Below are positions 9,025-19,461 of a stretch of 64,000 nt of DNA, piece after piece. The stretch is from Rhizobium phaseoli (GTDB taxonomy: Bacteria > Pseudomonadota > Alphaproteobacteria > Rhizobiales > Rhizobiaceae), in contig NZ_WUFT01000004.1 of assembly GCF_010668805.1 (NCBI RefSeq), positions 186,001 to 250,000 of the forward strand, written 5' to 3'. The notes beneath the pieces were generated by a model. That model was given only the letters and a program-made list of their open reading frames with translations. It made no database searches and was not told the DNA's origin. How positions within the stretch are numbered: position 1 is the first letter of the stretch; every line of letters begins with the position of its first letter. Position numbers and translations under genes: made by a program.

Positions 9025-9387
9025 TTGCCAAACCTCCCGCTGCCTCATCGCTTTTATCACGAACAAGCTGCGCCGTGGAGATCGAACTAGGTCCGGCCCA
9101 AGCCCCAAACTGATCGGCGACCATTTTTCATAATACCGATACCAAAGCATCGGCTGAAGCAGACCACTTCGCTTCCGTCGATTAGAACCAGCTTTTCATC
9201 ACAAAGGATTAGCACCGAACGCGGCCCTTCACCCATTCAGAGTATTGATGAAGATCGGCGACGCTATATGGTCGCGCAGCCGTGTCAAAACGTCGAAACC
9301 ACCCAAATTTCTATTCGGTGGACGACTCCACGCGACAAAAACTCTATAAAAAGCTAGACTAAACTGGGAAGATCCATGGGAGGGGTC
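9025..9387. other. divergent intergenic region
   Basis: This 363-base stretch separates the acetyltransferase and the cyclase genes, which point away from each other. It is AT-richer than its neighbours, notably around 9320-9365 where a TATAAA lies about 40 bases before the cyclase start. No gene was recognised in it. Confidence 0.3.
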
Positions 9388-11256
9388 ATGGAACGACGAC
9401 TGAGCGCTATTCTCGCTGCGGATGTCGTTGGCTACAGCCGACTGATGGGCATCGATGAGTCCGGCACGTTGCAGGCGCTGAACCGCCATCGCTGCGAACT
9501 GGTCGACATTCGTATTTCAGACTACAAGGGCCGGATCGTCAAACTCACCGGCGACGGCATCCTTGCCGAATTCCAGAGCGTGGTAAACGCGGTCGCCTGC
9601 GCCGCCGAAATCCAGCGCAGCATGGCGGCCCGCAACGAGAACGTGCCCAAGGACGAACGCGTCGAATTCCGCATCGGCATCAATCTCGGCGACGTCGTGG
9701 TCGAGAACGACGATATCTTCGGAGATGGCGTCAATCTCGCCGCCAGGCTTGAGCGTATCGCGGCGCCGGGCGGCATCGCCGTGTCGGCCTCGGTGCGTGA
9801 TCAGGTCGGCTCGCGCCTCAATCTCGGCTTCGAATTCATCGGCGAGCATATGCTGAAGAACATCCGGCAGCCCGTTCAGGTCTATACCGTCACCCTGGCG
9901 CCGCCATCCTCGGCGAAATTGGTCGCGCAGAACCGCAATACCTGCTTCATCGCCGTGCTGCCCTTCACCAATATGAGCGGCGATGCCGACCAGGACTATT
10001 TCTCCGACGGTATCACCGAAGACATCATCACCGATCTCTCCAAGATCTCCAGCCTGCACGTCGTGCCGCGCAATACCATCTTCACCTACAAGGGCATATC
10101 GGTGAAGGTGAAGCGGCTCGCCCAGGAACTTGGCGTGCGCTACGTGCTCGAGGGAAGCGTGCGCATCGTCGGCAATCGCGTGCGCATTTCCGGCCAGTTG
10201 ATCGACACCGCCAATGGCGATCATCTCTGGGCCGAGCGTTATGACCGCGACCTGACCGACATCTTCGCCATCCAGGACGAGATCACCCATGCGATCGTCG
10301 GCCAGTTGAAGGTGCGTCTGCTGCCTGAGGAAAAGAAGGCGATCGCCAATGAGCCGACCGCCAATGTCGAGGCCTATACCTATTATCTCAGGGGCCGCCA
10401 GCTCTCCCATACCTGGACCAAATCCTATCTCGAACTTGCAAGGCGCATGTTCTGCAAGGCGGTCGAACTCGACCCTGACTATGCCCGCGCCTATGCCGGC
10501 ATCGCCGATTGCGACGCGGCGATCCGCGATTGGGCACCTGACGACGTGCCGCTGAGGCGCATCCTCGAGATGAGCGCCCGCGCGCTTTCGCTTGATCCCG
10601 ACCTTCCCGAGGCCCACGCCTCTCATGGTCTGGCCCTGCATCAGAGCGGCTTCGACGACAGGGCAGCGGCGGCCTTCGAACGGGCATTGGCGCTCGACCC
10701 GAACCTCTTCGAGGCGAATTTCCATTATGCCCGGTTCTTCTTCATGCACGGCAACTTTGCCGAATCTGTTCAATATTTCACCCGCGCCGCCGCGATCCGC
10801 CCTGACGACTACGTCTCGCCGATCCACCTGATGTCCGCCTACCGCTCGCTCGGCCGTGTGTCGGATACGGAAAACTGGGCGCGCCTCGGCCTGCTGCGCG
10901 CCGAACGCGCGCTGAACGTCAATCCGGAAAATTCAGGCCCCGCCCATCGCGGCGCGCTGGCGCTTGCGCATATGGGCGATGTCAAGAGGGCACGCGATTG
11001 GGCCGCCCGCGCCATCGCTATCGATCCTGACGACATTGTTGCGCAATATAATCTCGCCTGCGTCTATTCCGTCCTCGGCGATGTCGACCAGGCCATCGAC
11101 CTCCTGGAAAGGCTGCTGCCGCACAGCTCCGTCTACCATATCAAATGGTTCAACAATGATTCCGATCTCGACAACATCCGCGACGATCCCCGCTTCCAGA
11201 GGCTGCTCACCACCGCAATGATGCAGCGCGAACGGGTCGAAAGGACCGGGAGCTGA
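9388..11256 (+). CDS. class III adenylate/guanylate cyclase with TPR domain
   Basis: This is a soluble 622-residue cyclase that should convert ATP (or GTP) to the cyclic nucleotide. Residues 1-170 form the class III catalytic domain. The two metal-binding aspartates are D12 (ILAADVVGYSRLM) and D56 (KLTGDGILAEF), and the transition-state Asn/Arg region is DGVNLAARLE. Residues about 185-330 form the TolB-like domain typical of this rhizobial subfamily (LPFTNMSGDADQDYFSDGI and ERYDRDLTDIFAIQDE). The C-terminal half consists of tetratricopeptide repeats with ALxLDP endings, suited to partner binding. Rhizobia carry many paralogues, so the exact signal is unknown. An ATG 12 bases upstream at 9376 is an alternative; GGGAGG before 9388 favours the chosen one. 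Confidence 0.88.
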   Translation: MERRLSAILAADVVGYSRLMGIDESGTLQALNRHRCELVDIRISDYKGRIVKLTGDGILAEFQSVVNAVACAAEIQRSMAARNENVPKDERVEFRIGINLGDVVVENDDIFGDGVNLAARLERIAAPGGIAVSASVRDQVGSRLNLGFEFIGEHMLKNIRQPVQVYTVTLAPPSSAKLVAQNRNTCFIAVLPFTNMSGDADQDYFSDGITEDIITDLSKISSLHVVPRNTIFTYKGISVKVKRLAQELGVRYVLEGSVRIVGNRVRISGQLIDTANGDHLWAERYDRDLTDIFAIQDEITHAIVGQLKVRLLPEEKKAIANEPTANVEAYTYYLRGRQLSHTWTKSYLELARRMFCKAVELDPDYARAYAGIADCDAAIRDWAPDDVPLRRILEMSARALSLDPDLPEAHASHGLALHQSGFDDRAAAAFERALALDPNLFEANFHYARFFFMHGNFAESVQYFTRAAAIRPDDYVSPIHLMSAYRSLGRVSDTENWARLGLLRAERALNVNPENSGPAHRGALALAHMGDVKRARDWAARAIAIDPDDIVAQYNLACVYSVLGDVDQAIDLLERLLPHSSVYHIKWFNNDSDLDNIRDDPRFQRLLTTAMMQRERVERTGS

Positions 11257-11275
11257 CGCCGGGCTTTCCCGGCGT
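11256..11275 (+). terminator. possible terminator after the TPR cyclase
   Basis: A perfect 8-bp G+C-rich stem (ACGCCGGG / CCCGGCGT) with a CTTT loop overlaps the stop codon region of the cyclase gene. The sequence after it is not T-rich, so it may be a transcript-stabilising hairpin rather than an efficient terminator. Confidence 0.4.
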
Positions 11276-11288
11276 TCACTGGCGAATC

Positions 11289-11388
11289 GGCCGGAAAATC
11301 GGAATCGATTTTCGGAAAGCACGATGCGAGGATTGAAAGTGTTTCAGCGTCCTTTGAGCGTCTGAAAGACGCGCGGCGCTTCAATCTC
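11289..11388. repeat. rhizobial intergenic mosaic repeat
   Basis: This segment contains nested palindromes: GAAAATCG/CGATTTTC at about 11293-11312, then a larger inverted structure with arms GATTGAA and TTCAATC enclosing TTTCAG...CTGAAA and GCGTC/GACGC. The modular build is typical of repeats scattered between genes in Rhizobium. It lies between the cyclase and the response regulator, leaving about 60 bases for the promoter of the latter. Confidence 0.6.
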
Positions 11389-11450
11389 CAAAATCGCTGT
11401 GACATCGCTCTCCCACCTCTATAATCTCCTTTGAAAACAGGGGGAGATCC

Positions 11451-12128
11451 GTGCGCATCCTGCTCACCGAAGACAATATCGCGCTGGCCGACGGCCTGTC
11501 GGCGATCTTGCGCGGCACGGGCCATGCCGTCGATGTCGTCCACGACGGCGCATCCGCCAATGCAGTCATCGCCGCTGAAAATTTCGATCTGGTGATCCTC
11601 GACCTCAACCTGCCCGAGATGGACGGGCTCGACGTGCTGCGCGCCATGCGCGCCCGGCAGAACCAGGCAGCCGTGCTCATCCTGACCGCGCGCGGCACGC
11701 CGGAAGAACGGGTGAAGGGTCTCGATCTCGGCGCCGACGACTATCTGATCAAACCCTTCGACATATCAGAATTCGAGGCCCGCGTGCGCGTGCTTCTGCG
11801 CCGCCAGGCCGGTCTGCGCTCGGCGACTGTCAGTTTTGGCGGCATCTCCTTCGATCTCAATTCCCGAGCCTTTTCGGCAGGCGCCACGCCGCTTGATATT
11901 CCCGCCCGCGAACTGGGACTGCTCGAAATTCTCTTCATGCGGGCCGGCAAAGTCGTCGCCAAGGAAGCGATCATTCAGTCGCTGACAGCCTTCGACGACG
12001 ACATTTCTTCTAACGCCATCGAGCAATATGTCAGCCGCCTGAGGAAACGTCTCTCGCCGCACGGCCTGACGGTCAAGACCGCCCGCGGCATCGGCTATTA
12101 TCTCGACAAGCTCCCCGAGGCCTCATGA
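11451..12128 (+). CDS. OmpR/TctD-type response regulator
   Basis: This is a 225-residue DNA-binding response regulator. The receiver domain (1-115) has the acidic pair E7/D8, phospho-acceptor D51 in VILDLNLPEMDG, T in LILTARG and K in LIKPFD. The C-terminal winged helix (about 125-220) has the family features ARELGLLEILFMRAGKVV and RLRKRLSPHGLTVKTARGIGYYL. The start codon is GTG after GGGGGAGATCC. It overlaps the downstream kinase gene by 4 bases (ATGA), so the two form a coupled pair. Similar pairs regulate tricarboxylate uptake (TctD/TctE) and other stimuli; the tct operon is 6 kb away but regulation of it is unproven. Confidence 0.92.
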   Translation: MRILLTEDNIALADGLSAILRGTGHAVDVVHDGASANAVIAAENFDLVILDLNLPEMDGLDVLRAMRARQNQAAVLILTARGTPEERVKGLDLGADDYLIKPFDISEFEARVRVLLRRQAGLRSATVSFGGISFDLNSRAFSAGATPLDIPARELGLLEILFMRAGKVVAKEAIIQSLTAFDDDISSNAIEQYVSRLRKRLSPHGLTVKTARGIGYYLDKLPEAS

Positions 12129-13507
12129 AAGCCGCCTACTCCCTCAGGCGCCGGCTGCTTTTCTGGCTGCTCGTCTCCACGGCCGTCATCGGCACGCTGG
12201 CGCTTGCCGATACCTATCGCGAGGCGGTCCAGACCTCGAACATCGTCTCCGACCGCGTGCTCGCCGGCTCGGCGCTGGCGATCGCCGAACGCGTCGTCGT
12301 TGCCGAGGACGGAACGCTGCAGGTCGATATCCCTTATGTCGCGCTTGAAATGCTGACCTCGGCCGCGCAGGACCGCGTCTTCTACCGCGTCGACGGTCCG
12401 CCGGGCAAATTCATCACCGGCTACCAGTCGCTGCCGGTCCTGAAGAAGACGCCCGCCAATGCGGCCGCCTTCGCCGACGACAGCTTCCGCGGCGAGCCGA
12501 TCCGCGTCGCCACTCTCGAACGCTCCGCCTCGACGGGCATCCGCTCCGTGCCCTTCGTGGTGACGGTCGCCGAAACCACCATCGGCCGCCGGCAGCTGGC
12601 GCAAGCAATCCTCGTTCGCTCGGCACTCCGCCTCGCCTTCATGATCGCCGGTGCCGCCGTCATCGTCTGGATCTCGGTCACGGTGGCGCTGCGTCCGCTC
12701 TATAAGCTCGGCGACGCCATCGGCGAACGCAGCCCCGATGATCTGCATCCGATCGAGCAGACCGTGCCGAGCGAGGTCCAGCCGCTGGTCGATACGGTAA
12801 ATAGCTTCATGGTCCGTCTGCAATCGGCCCTCGATGCGCTCCGCCATTTCACCGGCAATGCCAGCCATCAGTTGCGCACGCCGCTGGCGATCATCCGCAC
12901 CCAGCTTGCTCTGTCCGCCCGCGCCGGCTCGCTTGAAGAGGCGCAGGCGGCAGCGCTGAAGGGGGATCAGGCGGTGGCGCATGCCGAACGCATCCTCGCC
13001 CAGCTTCTGCTGATGGCAAAGATCGATGCCGCCACCGCCAAGGAGGCGCTGACCGCCTCCGCCATCGATCTTGCCGCCATCGCCCAGGAAATTACCGGCG
13101 AGCAGATTCCGACGGCCGCCGTCGCCGGCATCGATCTCGGTTTCGAGGGCGAGAGCCCGGCAATGATCCGCGCCGAACCGCTGCTGATCGGCGAAATGCT
13201 GCGCAACCTTGCCGGAAATGCCATCGCCTATGCCGGCAAGGGCGCCGAGGTCACCGTTCGCATCATCGCAGCAGCGGAAACGATCCGCCTCGAAGTCGAG
13301 GATAACGGCCCCGGCATTCCACGCAACAAGCTGGAGGCGGTGCGCGGGCGCTTTTCGCGCGGCAATGATTCCGGTGCGCCGGGCGCGGGCCTCGGCCTGC
13401 CGATCGTCGAGGAAATCGCCAATCTTTTCAATGCCGATCTGACACTGGAGCCAGGCCCCGATGGCAAGGGCCTGAAGGCGGCGGTCACCTTCGCCAAGGC
13501 GGCGTAA
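12125..13507 (+). CDS. TctE-type sensor histidine kinase
   Basis: This is a 460-residue membrane histidine kinase paired with the preceding response regulator. A transmembrane helix lies near residues 11-29 and a second near 165-185. Between them is a periplasmic sensor region of about 135 residues of the 2CSK_N type found in TctE-like kinases. A HAMP-like linker precedes the dimerisation domain (FTGNASHQLRTPLAIIRTQ, phospho-acceptor H248). The ATPase domain shows the N box (RNLAGNAIAYA), the G1 box (VEDNGPGIP) and the G2 box (GAGLGLPIVEEIA). The sensed compound is unknown; organic acids are typical for the family. Confidence 0.92.
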   Translation: MKAAYSLRRRLLFWLLVSTAVIGTLALADTYREAVQTSNIVSDRVLAGSALAIAERVVVAEDGTLQVDIPYVALEMLTSAAQDRVFYRVDGPPGKFITGYQSLPVLKKTPANAAAFADDSFRGEPIRVATLERSASTGIRSVPFVVTVAETTIGRRQLAQAILVRSALRLAFMIAGAAVIVWISVTVALRPLYKLGDAIGERSPDDLHPIEQTVPSEVQPLVDTVNSFMVRLQSALDALRHFTGNASHQLRTPLAIIRTQLALSARAGSLEEAQAAALKGDQAVAHAERILAQLLLMAKIDAATAKEALTASAIDLAAIAQEITGEQIPTAAVAGIDLGFEGESPAMIRAEPLLIGEMLRNLAGNAIAYAGKGAEVTVRIIAAAETIRLEVEDNGPGIPRNKLEAVRGRFSRGNDSGAPGAGLGLPIVEEIANLFNADLTLEPGPDGKGLKAAVTFAKAA

Positions 13508-13520
13508 ACGACTTCGGCCC

Positions 13521-13558
13521 CTGCAGCGCCGCGCGTCTTTTCAGACGCGCCAAGGACG
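13521..13558. repeat. rhizobial repeat hairpin after the kinase gene
   Basis: CTGCAGCGCC followed by a perfect 8-bp hairpin (GCGCGTCT / AGACGCGC, loop TTTC) and AAGGACG. I recognise this unit as one of the common rhizobial intergenic repeats. Being 24 bases after the kinase stop it may also end or stabilise that transcript. Confidence 0.55.
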
Positions 13559-13663
13559 AATTATGCCGGTGACCTTTCCAGCTTGCTTTCTTTCGCTGCA
13601 TTGCACACACTGATTTTGGGAACAGCAAGCCGCACGACGATGCGCGCCGGATAAAAGAGAAAT

Positions 13664-16600
13664 ATGTCGATCAAAGCCAGTATCTATCATCTGACGCATT
13701 ATACTTACGACAAACCGATCCGCCTCGGCCCACAGATCATCCGGCTGAAACCGGCCTCGCATTCGAAGACAAGGGTGCTCAGCCACTCGCTGAAGGTCAC
13801 GCCCTCCAACCATTTCGTCAACCTGCAGCAGGATCCCTACGGCAATTACCTTGCCCGCTACGTTTTTCCGGACCCGGTGACGGAATTCAAGATCGAGGTC
13901 GATCTGGTCGCCGACATGACGGTCTACAATCCGTTCGACTTCTTCGTCGAGGAAGAGGCGACCAAGTGGCCTTTCGGCTACCCGGAAACGATCCAGGAAG
14001 ATCTGTCGATCTACATGACGCCGGAGCCGGCCGGCCCGCGCCTGAAGGCGCTGCTGCCGACGCTCGACTGGTCGCCCGACCAGCCGACCGTCGATATGAT
14101 CGTCGGCCTGAATGCCCGTCTGCAGCGGCAAATCGGCTATGTCATCCGCATGGAAACCGGCGTGCAGACCCCGGAGGAAACGCTGGAAAGCGCCAAGGGC
14201 TCCTGCCGCGATACCAGCTGGCTGCTCGTCCAGATCCTTCGTCATCTCGGCCTGGCCGCCCGCTTCGTCTCCGGTTACCTCATCCAGCTGACGCCGGACC
14301 TGAAGGCGCTCGACGGCCCTTCCGGCACTGAAGTCGATTTCACCGACCTGCATGCCTGGGTGGAGGTCTATCTGCCCGGCGCCGGCTGGGTCGGTCTCGA
14401 TCCGACCTCCGGCCTGCTGACTGGCGAAAGCCATATCCCGCTTGCCGCCACGCCGCATTACCGCAACGCCGCGCCGATCTCCGGCGGTTATTTCGGCGAA
14501 GCCGAAACCGAATTCGCCTTCGACATGAAGGTCTCGCGCGTCGCCGAACACCCGCGCATCACCAAGCCCTTCTCCGATGAAAGCTGGGATAAGCTCAACG
14601 ACCTCGGCGAGAAGGTCGACCGTATCCTCGAGGCCGAAAACGTGCATCTGACGATGGGCGGCGAGCCGACCTTCGTTTCGATCGATGATTTCGAGTCCGA
14701 GGAATGGAACACTGCCGCCGTCGGTCCGACCAAGCGCGAAAAGGCCGACAGCCTGATCCGTCGGCTGCACGAACGCTTCGCCCCCGGCGGCTTTCTCCAT
14801 TACGGCCAGGGCAAATGGTATCCGGGCGAAAGCCTGCCGCGCTGGACCTTCTCGCTCTACTGGCGCCGGGACGGCAAGCCGGTCTGGCAGAACCTCGATC
14901 TGGTCGCCGCTGAAGGCAAGGATACCGGCGTCACTTCAGAGGATGCCGAAAAATTCCTGACGGCGATCGCAAAGGAACTCGCGATCAAGCCCGACATGGT
15001 GCAGCCGGCCTATGAGGATCCGGCCGACTGGATCATCAAGGAAGGCAATCTTCCCGAAAACGTCGATCCGGCGAATTCGAAACTGAAGGATCCCGAGGAA
15101 CGCAACCGCATCGCCCGGGTTTTTGCCCGTGGCCTCACCGTCCCCACAGGTTACATCCTGCCGGTTCAGGCATGGAACGCCAAGGCGGCTGAAAGGCGCG
15201 TCTGGGTTAGCGAGAAATGGCGCACCCGCCGCGGCAAGATCTTTCTCTTCCCAGGCGACAGCCCTATCGGTTATCGCCTGCCGCTCGGCACCCTGCCCTA
15301 TGTCCCCCCGGCGCGTTATCCCTATATCCATCCCGCCGATCCGACGATCCCGCGCAAACCGCTGCCTGACGTTTTCGTCCCGGCCGGCCGCGCCATGCCT
15401 GAAGCCTCCTTCCAGGCCGGCGAGAGGAATGGAAGCCGGATTGGACAGACGCTCAGTGAAATCGGCGGCGCCGTGCGCACAGCCATGTCGGTCGAACCGC
15501 GCGATGGCAGGCTCTGCGTCTTCATGCCGCCGGTCGAGCGCATCGAAGATTATCTCGAACTGATCGCCGCCGCCGAAAACGCCGCCGCCGAGCTCAAGCT
15601 TCCCGTCCATATCGAAGGTTACCCGCCGCCGCAGGACGAGCGCATCAACGTCATCCGCGTCGCCCCGGATCCCGGCGTCATCGAGGTCAACATCCATCCA
15701 GCCTCGAACTGGAAGGAATGCGTCGCGATCACCACGGCGATCTACGAAGAGGCGCGTGACACCCGGCTCGGCGCCGACAAGTTCATGATCGACGGCCGTC
15801 ATACCGGCACCGGCGGCGGCAACCATGTCGTCGTCGGCAGCGCCAATCCGAACAATAGCCCTTTCCTGCGCCGTCCCGATCTCTTGAAGAGCGTCGTCCT
15901 CCACTGGCAGCGCCACCCGTCGCTCTCCTATCTCTTCTCCGGCATGTTCATCGGCCCGACGAGCCAGGCGCCACGCATCGACGAGGCTCGTCACGATAGC
16001 CTCTACGAGCTGGAGATCGCCATGGCGCAGATCGCTGCCCCGGGCCAAGGCCAGCAGCCGCTGCCCTGGCTCGTCGACCGCCTGTTCCGCCACCTTTTGA
16101 CCGACGTTACCGGCAACACCCACCGCGCCGAGATCTGTATCGACAAGCTGTTCTCGCCGGACGGTCCGACCGGACGGCTCGGCCTCATCGAGTTCCGCGG
16201 CTTCGAGATGCCGCCGAACGCCCGCATGTCGCTCGCCCAGCAATTGCTGGTGCGCGCGCTGATCGCCCGCTTCTGGGTCAATCCCGTCGACGGCAAATTC
16301 GTCCGCTGGGGCACAACCTTGCATGACCGTTTCATGCTGCCGCATTTTGTCTGGGCCGATTTCATCGACGTGCTAGCCGACCTTCGCGAAAACGGCTTCG
16401 ACGTCAGTCCGGAATGGTTCAAGGCCCAGCTCGAATTCCGCTTCCCCTTCTGCGGCGAGGTCGAATACGAAGGCTCCAAACTGGAGCTGCGCCAGGCGCT
16501 TGAACCCTGGCACGTCATGGGCGAGGAAGGTGCGCCGGGCGGCACCGCCCGCTACGTCGACAGCTCCGTCGAGCGCCTTCAAGTGCGGCTCGAGACCAGC

Positions 16601-16990
16601 AATACCGCACGTTATACCGTCACCTGCAATGGCCGCACCCTGCCGCTGACGCCGACCGGCACCTCCGGCGTATCGGTCGCCGGCGTCCGTTACAAGGCGT
16701 GGCAGCCGGCCTCCGGCCTGCATCCCGTCCTGCCGGTCAACACGCCTTTGACTTTTGACATTTATGATACATGGTCGAAGCGTTCGATCGGCGGCTGCAT
16801 CTATCATGTTGCCCATCCGGGCGGCCGGACCTATGACACCTTCCCGGTCAACGGCAACGAGGCGGAAGCAAGGCGGCTCGCCCGCTTCGAGCCGTGGGGA
16901 CATACGGCGGGCGGTTATATCCCGCGCGCCGAGACGGGTTCGCTTGAATTCCCGCTGACGCTGGATCTGCGGCGGCCCGCCGGAATTTGA
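13664..16990 (+). CDS. transglutaminase-like / DUF2126 protein
   Basis: This is a 1108-residue protein built from an N-terminal bacterial transglutaminase-like unit and a long DUF2126 region. Residues 1-110 are the beta-rich transglutaminase N domain ([18 protein letters not shown]). The papain-like core follows, with an apparently intact triad: C181 in GSCRDTSW, H230 in DLHAWVEVY and D246 in GLDPTSG. From about residue 300 to the end is DUF2126, whose start is marked by [12 protein letters not shown]. It is cytosolic, with no signal peptide. It is the first gene of a three-gene set with an ATP-grasp/alpha-E protein and a second transglutaminase. This family association is predicted in the literature on ATP-grasp amidoligases to make or process peptides. 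The reaction and substrate are not established. Confidence 0.92.
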   Translation: MSIKASIYHLTHYTYDKPIRLGPQIIRLKPASHSKTRVLSHSLKVTPSNHFVNLQQDPYGNYLARYVFPDPVTEFKIEVDLVADMTVYNPFDFFVEEEATKWPFGYPETIQEDLSIYMTPEPAGPRLKALLPTLDWSPDQPTVDMIVGLNARLQRQIGYVIRMETGVQTPEETLESAKGSCRDTSWLLVQILRHLGLAARFVSGYLIQLTPDLKALDGPSGTEVDFTDLHAWVEVYLPGAGWVGLDPTSGLLTGESHIPLAATPHYRNAAPISGGYFGEAETEFAFDMKVSRVAEHPRITKPFSDESWDKLNDLGEKVDRILEAENVHLTMGGEPTFVSIDDFESEEWNTAAVGPTKREKADSLIRRLHERFAPGGFLHYGQGKWYPGESLPRWTFSLYWRRDGKPVWQNLDLVAAEGKDTGVTSEDAEKFLTAIAKELAIKPDMVQPAYEDPADWIIKEGNLPENVDPANSKLKDPEERNRIARVFARGLTVPTGYILPVQAWNAKAAERRVWVSEKWRTRRGKIFLFPGDSPIGYRLPLGTLPYVPPARYPYIHPADPTIPRKPLPDVFVPAGRAMPEASFQAGERNGSRIGQTLSEIGGAVRTAMSVEPRDGRLCVFMPPVERIEDYLELIAAAENAAAELKLPVHIEGYPPPQDERINVIRVAPDPGVIEVNIHPASNWKECVAITTAIYEEARDTRLGADKFMIDGRHTGTGGGNHVVVGSANPNNSPFLRRPDLLKSVVLHWQRHPSLSYLFSGMFIGPTSQAPRIDEARHDSLYELEIAMAQIAAPGQGQQPLPWLVDRLFRHLLTDVTGNTHRAEICIDKLFSPDGPTGRLGLIEFRGFEMPPNARMSLAQQLLVRALIARFWVNPVDGKFVRWGTTLHDRFMLPHFVWADFIDVLADLRENGFDVSPEWFKAQLEFRFPFCGEVEYEGSKLELRQALEPWHVMGEEGAPGGTARYVDSSVERLQVRLETSNTARYTVTCNGRTLPLTPTGTSGVSVAGVRYKAWQPASGLHPVLPVNTPLTFDIYDTWSKRSIGGCIYHVAHPGGRTYDTFPVNGNEAEARRLARFEPWGHTAGGYIPRAETGSLEFPLTLDLRRPAGI

Positions 16991-17040
16991 AGCCGGGGTG
17001 AAGCTGAGGTTAAGGCCGGGGGTTTAAGGCTTGGGTTTTG

Positions 17041-19461
17041 ATGGGTAAGAGGCCGGCAGTAGAGCGCAGGGAAGAGGCAGAGAACCGCGCCAGCAGACGT
17101 GCGGCCTTCGACTATGCGCCGCTTCCTGGCACCGCCGACGAGATGGTCGACAACAAAGGTGTTGTCCGCCCGGTCTGGAAGAATTTCCTCTCGCATCTGA
17201 GCGCAATGCCGGAAAAGGATCTCGCCGAGCGTTTCGCCCGCGCCGACCGCTATCTCCGGGATGCCGGCGTCTTCTACCGTGCCTATGGCAGCAGCAAGGG
17301 CACCGGCGAACGCGCCTGGCCGATCTCGCATATTCCGGTGCTGATCGACGAGCGTGAATGGCAGACGCTGTCGGCCGGCCTCGTCCAGCGCGCCGACCTG
17401 CTGGAGGCGATCGTTGCCGATATTTATGGCGACAACCGGCTGGTGCAGGAAGGGGTACTGCCGCCGGCGCTGATGGCCGCCAATCCCGAATTCCAACGCC
17501 CGCTCGCCGGCATCCGGCCGGCATCCGGCCATTATCTGCATTTCTGCGCCTTCGAGATCGGCCGCGGACCCGATGGCAACTGGTGGGTGCTGGCCGATAG
17601 GACGCAGGCGCCATCGGGCGCCGGTTTCGCGCTGGAAAGCCGCGTCGCGACGACCCGGGCCTTCTCGGATATCTACGCTGAAACCCCCGTCCACCGCCTC
17701 GCCTCCTTCTTCGGCGCCTTCCGCGACGCGCTGCAGGGCATGAAACATTCGGGCGACGACCGCATCGCCGTGCTGACACCAGGCCCCGCCAACGAGACCT
17801 ATTACGAGCACGCCTACATCGCCCGCTATCTCGGCTTCATGCTGCTCGAGGGCGAAGACCTCACCGTCGTCAAGGGCCGCGTCATGGTGCGCACCGTCGC
17901 TGGCCTGAAGCCGATCGGCGTGCTCTGGCGCCGTCTCGATTCGGCCTTTGCCGACCCGCTGGAGCTGAACCAGAATTCGCATATCGGCACGCCAGGCCTC
18001 GTCGAGGCGCTGCGCGCCGAGAGCGTCACCATCGTCAATGCGCTCGGCACCGGTGTTCTCGAGACCCGGGCGCTTCTGGCCTTCATGCCGACCATCTGTC
18101 ACCGGCTGCTGGGGCAGGATCTGCAACTGCCTTCAATCGCCACCTGGTGGTGCGGCCAGGAGGAAGAGCGCGAGCACGTCGCAAAGAACATCGAGAAGAT
18201 GGTGATCGGCCCGGCCTATTCCCGCGCCCCCTTCTTCGACGACAGCGGCGAATCCGTGCTCGGCTCGTCACTGCGTGCGGCCGCCAAGGATTCCATCACC
18301 GACTGGCTGCGTTCGGACGGACCGAAACTTGTGGGACAGGAGGTCGTCACGCTCTCGACGACGCCCGCCTGGGTGGACGGCAAGCTCGTGCCGCGGCCGA
18401 TGTCGCTGCGCGTCTTTGCCGCCCGCACCGCAAATGGCTGGCAGATCATGCCCGGCGGTTTTGCGCGCATCGGCTCCGATGCCGATGTCGCGGCGATCGC
18501 CATGCAGTCGGGCGGAGCGGCCGCCGACGTCTGGATCGTCAGCGACAAGCCCGTCGAACGCCACACACTGCTGCCGGCCGAAGGCAGCTTCACCCGCAAC
18601 ATGCCGGGCAGCCTGCCAAGCCGCGCGGCCGACAATCTGTTCTGGCTCGGCCGCTATATCGAGCGCGCCGAAGGGGCGCTGCGCATCCTGCGCGCCTGGC
18701 ATGCCCGTTATGCCGAAGCCGCCGATCCGAGTCAGCCGCTGCTCGCCGACGTCTCCGACTATCTCGCCGCCGTCGATATCGATACCGCCGCGGCCGTACC
18801 GGAGACGCTCCTGCGCCACATCGACAGCGCGGTTTATTCCGCGAGCAACATCCGCGACCGCTTCTCGCCGGATGGCTGGCTCGCACTCAACGATCTTGCC
18901 AAAACCGCCCGCCGCTTCCATGTCGCCGTCGCTGCCGGCGATGACGCCAGCCACGCGATGACGATCCTTCTGCGCAAGCTCGCGGGCTTCGCCGGCCTGG
19001 TGCACGAAAACATGTACCGCTTCATGGGCTGGCGTTTCCTCTCGCTCGGCCGCTATATCGAGCGCGGCCTGCACATGACGCGCCTGCTCGGCCACATGTC
19101 CGGCCCGGAAGCGCCCGACGGCGCGCTCGACATGCTGCTGGAGATCGGCGACAGCGTCATGACCCATCGCCGCCGCTACAACGTCAACACGGCAAGGCTG
19201 ACCGTCACCGACCTTTTGGCGCTCGACCCCCTCAACCCGCGCTCGGTGCTCTTCCAGGTGAACGAGATCCACCACGAGGTCGAGCAACTGCCGAACGCCC
19301 TGATCAACGGCCAGATGTCGCCCTTCTACCGCGAGGCGATGCGGCTCCATTCCGGCCTGGCGGTGATGACACCGGAGGGCATGGGGGTCGAGGTCTATCA
19401 GCGGCTCGAACGCGAATTGGAGCAGCTTTCCGATCTGCTCGCCCAGACTTATCTCGGGTGA
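17041..19461 (+). CDS. circularly permuted ATP-grasp and alpha-E fusion protein
   Basis: This 806-residue protein joins two domains that are often separate genes. Residues about 60-480 are a circularly permuted ATP-grasp domain (formerly DUF404/DUF407), recognisable by AYGSSKGTGERAWPISHIP, DIYGDNRLVQEGVLP and ERHTLLPAEGSFTRNMPGS near the junction. Residues about 525-800 are the all-helical alpha-E domain (LFWLGRYIERAEGALRIL near 533-550, MGWRFLSLGRYIERGLHM later). ATP-grasp enzymes of this group are predicted to form peptide or amide bonds using ATP; alpha-E is thought to support them. It starts 50 bases after the DUF2126 gene and its stop overlaps the next start by 4 bases. TTG at 17038 is a possible alternative start. 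Confidence 0.92.
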   Translation: MGKRPAVERREEAENRASRRAAFDYAPLPGTADEMVDNKGVVRPVWKNFLSHLSAMPEKDLAERFARADRYLRDAGVFYRAYGSSKGTGERAWPISHIPVLIDEREWQTLSAGLVQRADLLEAIVADIYGDNRLVQEGVLPPALMAANPEFQRPLAGIRPASGHYLHFCAFEIGRGPDGNWWVLADRTQAPSGAGFALESRVATTRAFSDIYAETPVHRLASFFGAFRDALQGMKHSGDDRIAVLTPGPANETYYEHAYIARYLGFMLLEGEDLTVVKGRVMVRTVAGLKPIGVLWRRLDSAFADPLELNQNSHIGTPGLVEALRAESVTIVNALGTGVLETRALLAFMPTICHRLLGQDLQLPSIATWWCGQEEEREHVAKNIEKMVIGPAYSRAPFFDDSGESVLGSSLRAAAKDSITDWLRSDGPKLVGQEVVTLSTTPAWVDGKLVPRPMSLRVFAARTANGWQIMPGGFARIGSDADVAAIAMQSGGAAADVWIVSDKPVERHTLLPAEGSFTRNMPGSLPSRAADNLFWLGRYIERAEGALRILRAWHARYAEAADPSQPLLADVSDYLAAVDIDTAAAVPETLLRHIDSAVYSASNIRDRFSPDGWLALNDLAKTARRFHVAVAAGDDASHAMTILLRKLAGFAGLVHENMYRFMGWRFLSLGRYIERGLHMTRLLGHMSGPEAPDGALDMLLEIGDSVMTHRRRYNVNTARLTVTDLLALDPLNPRSVLFQVNEIHHEVEQLPNALINGQMSPFYREAMRLHSGLAVMTPEGMGVEVYQRLERELEQLSDLLAQTYLG

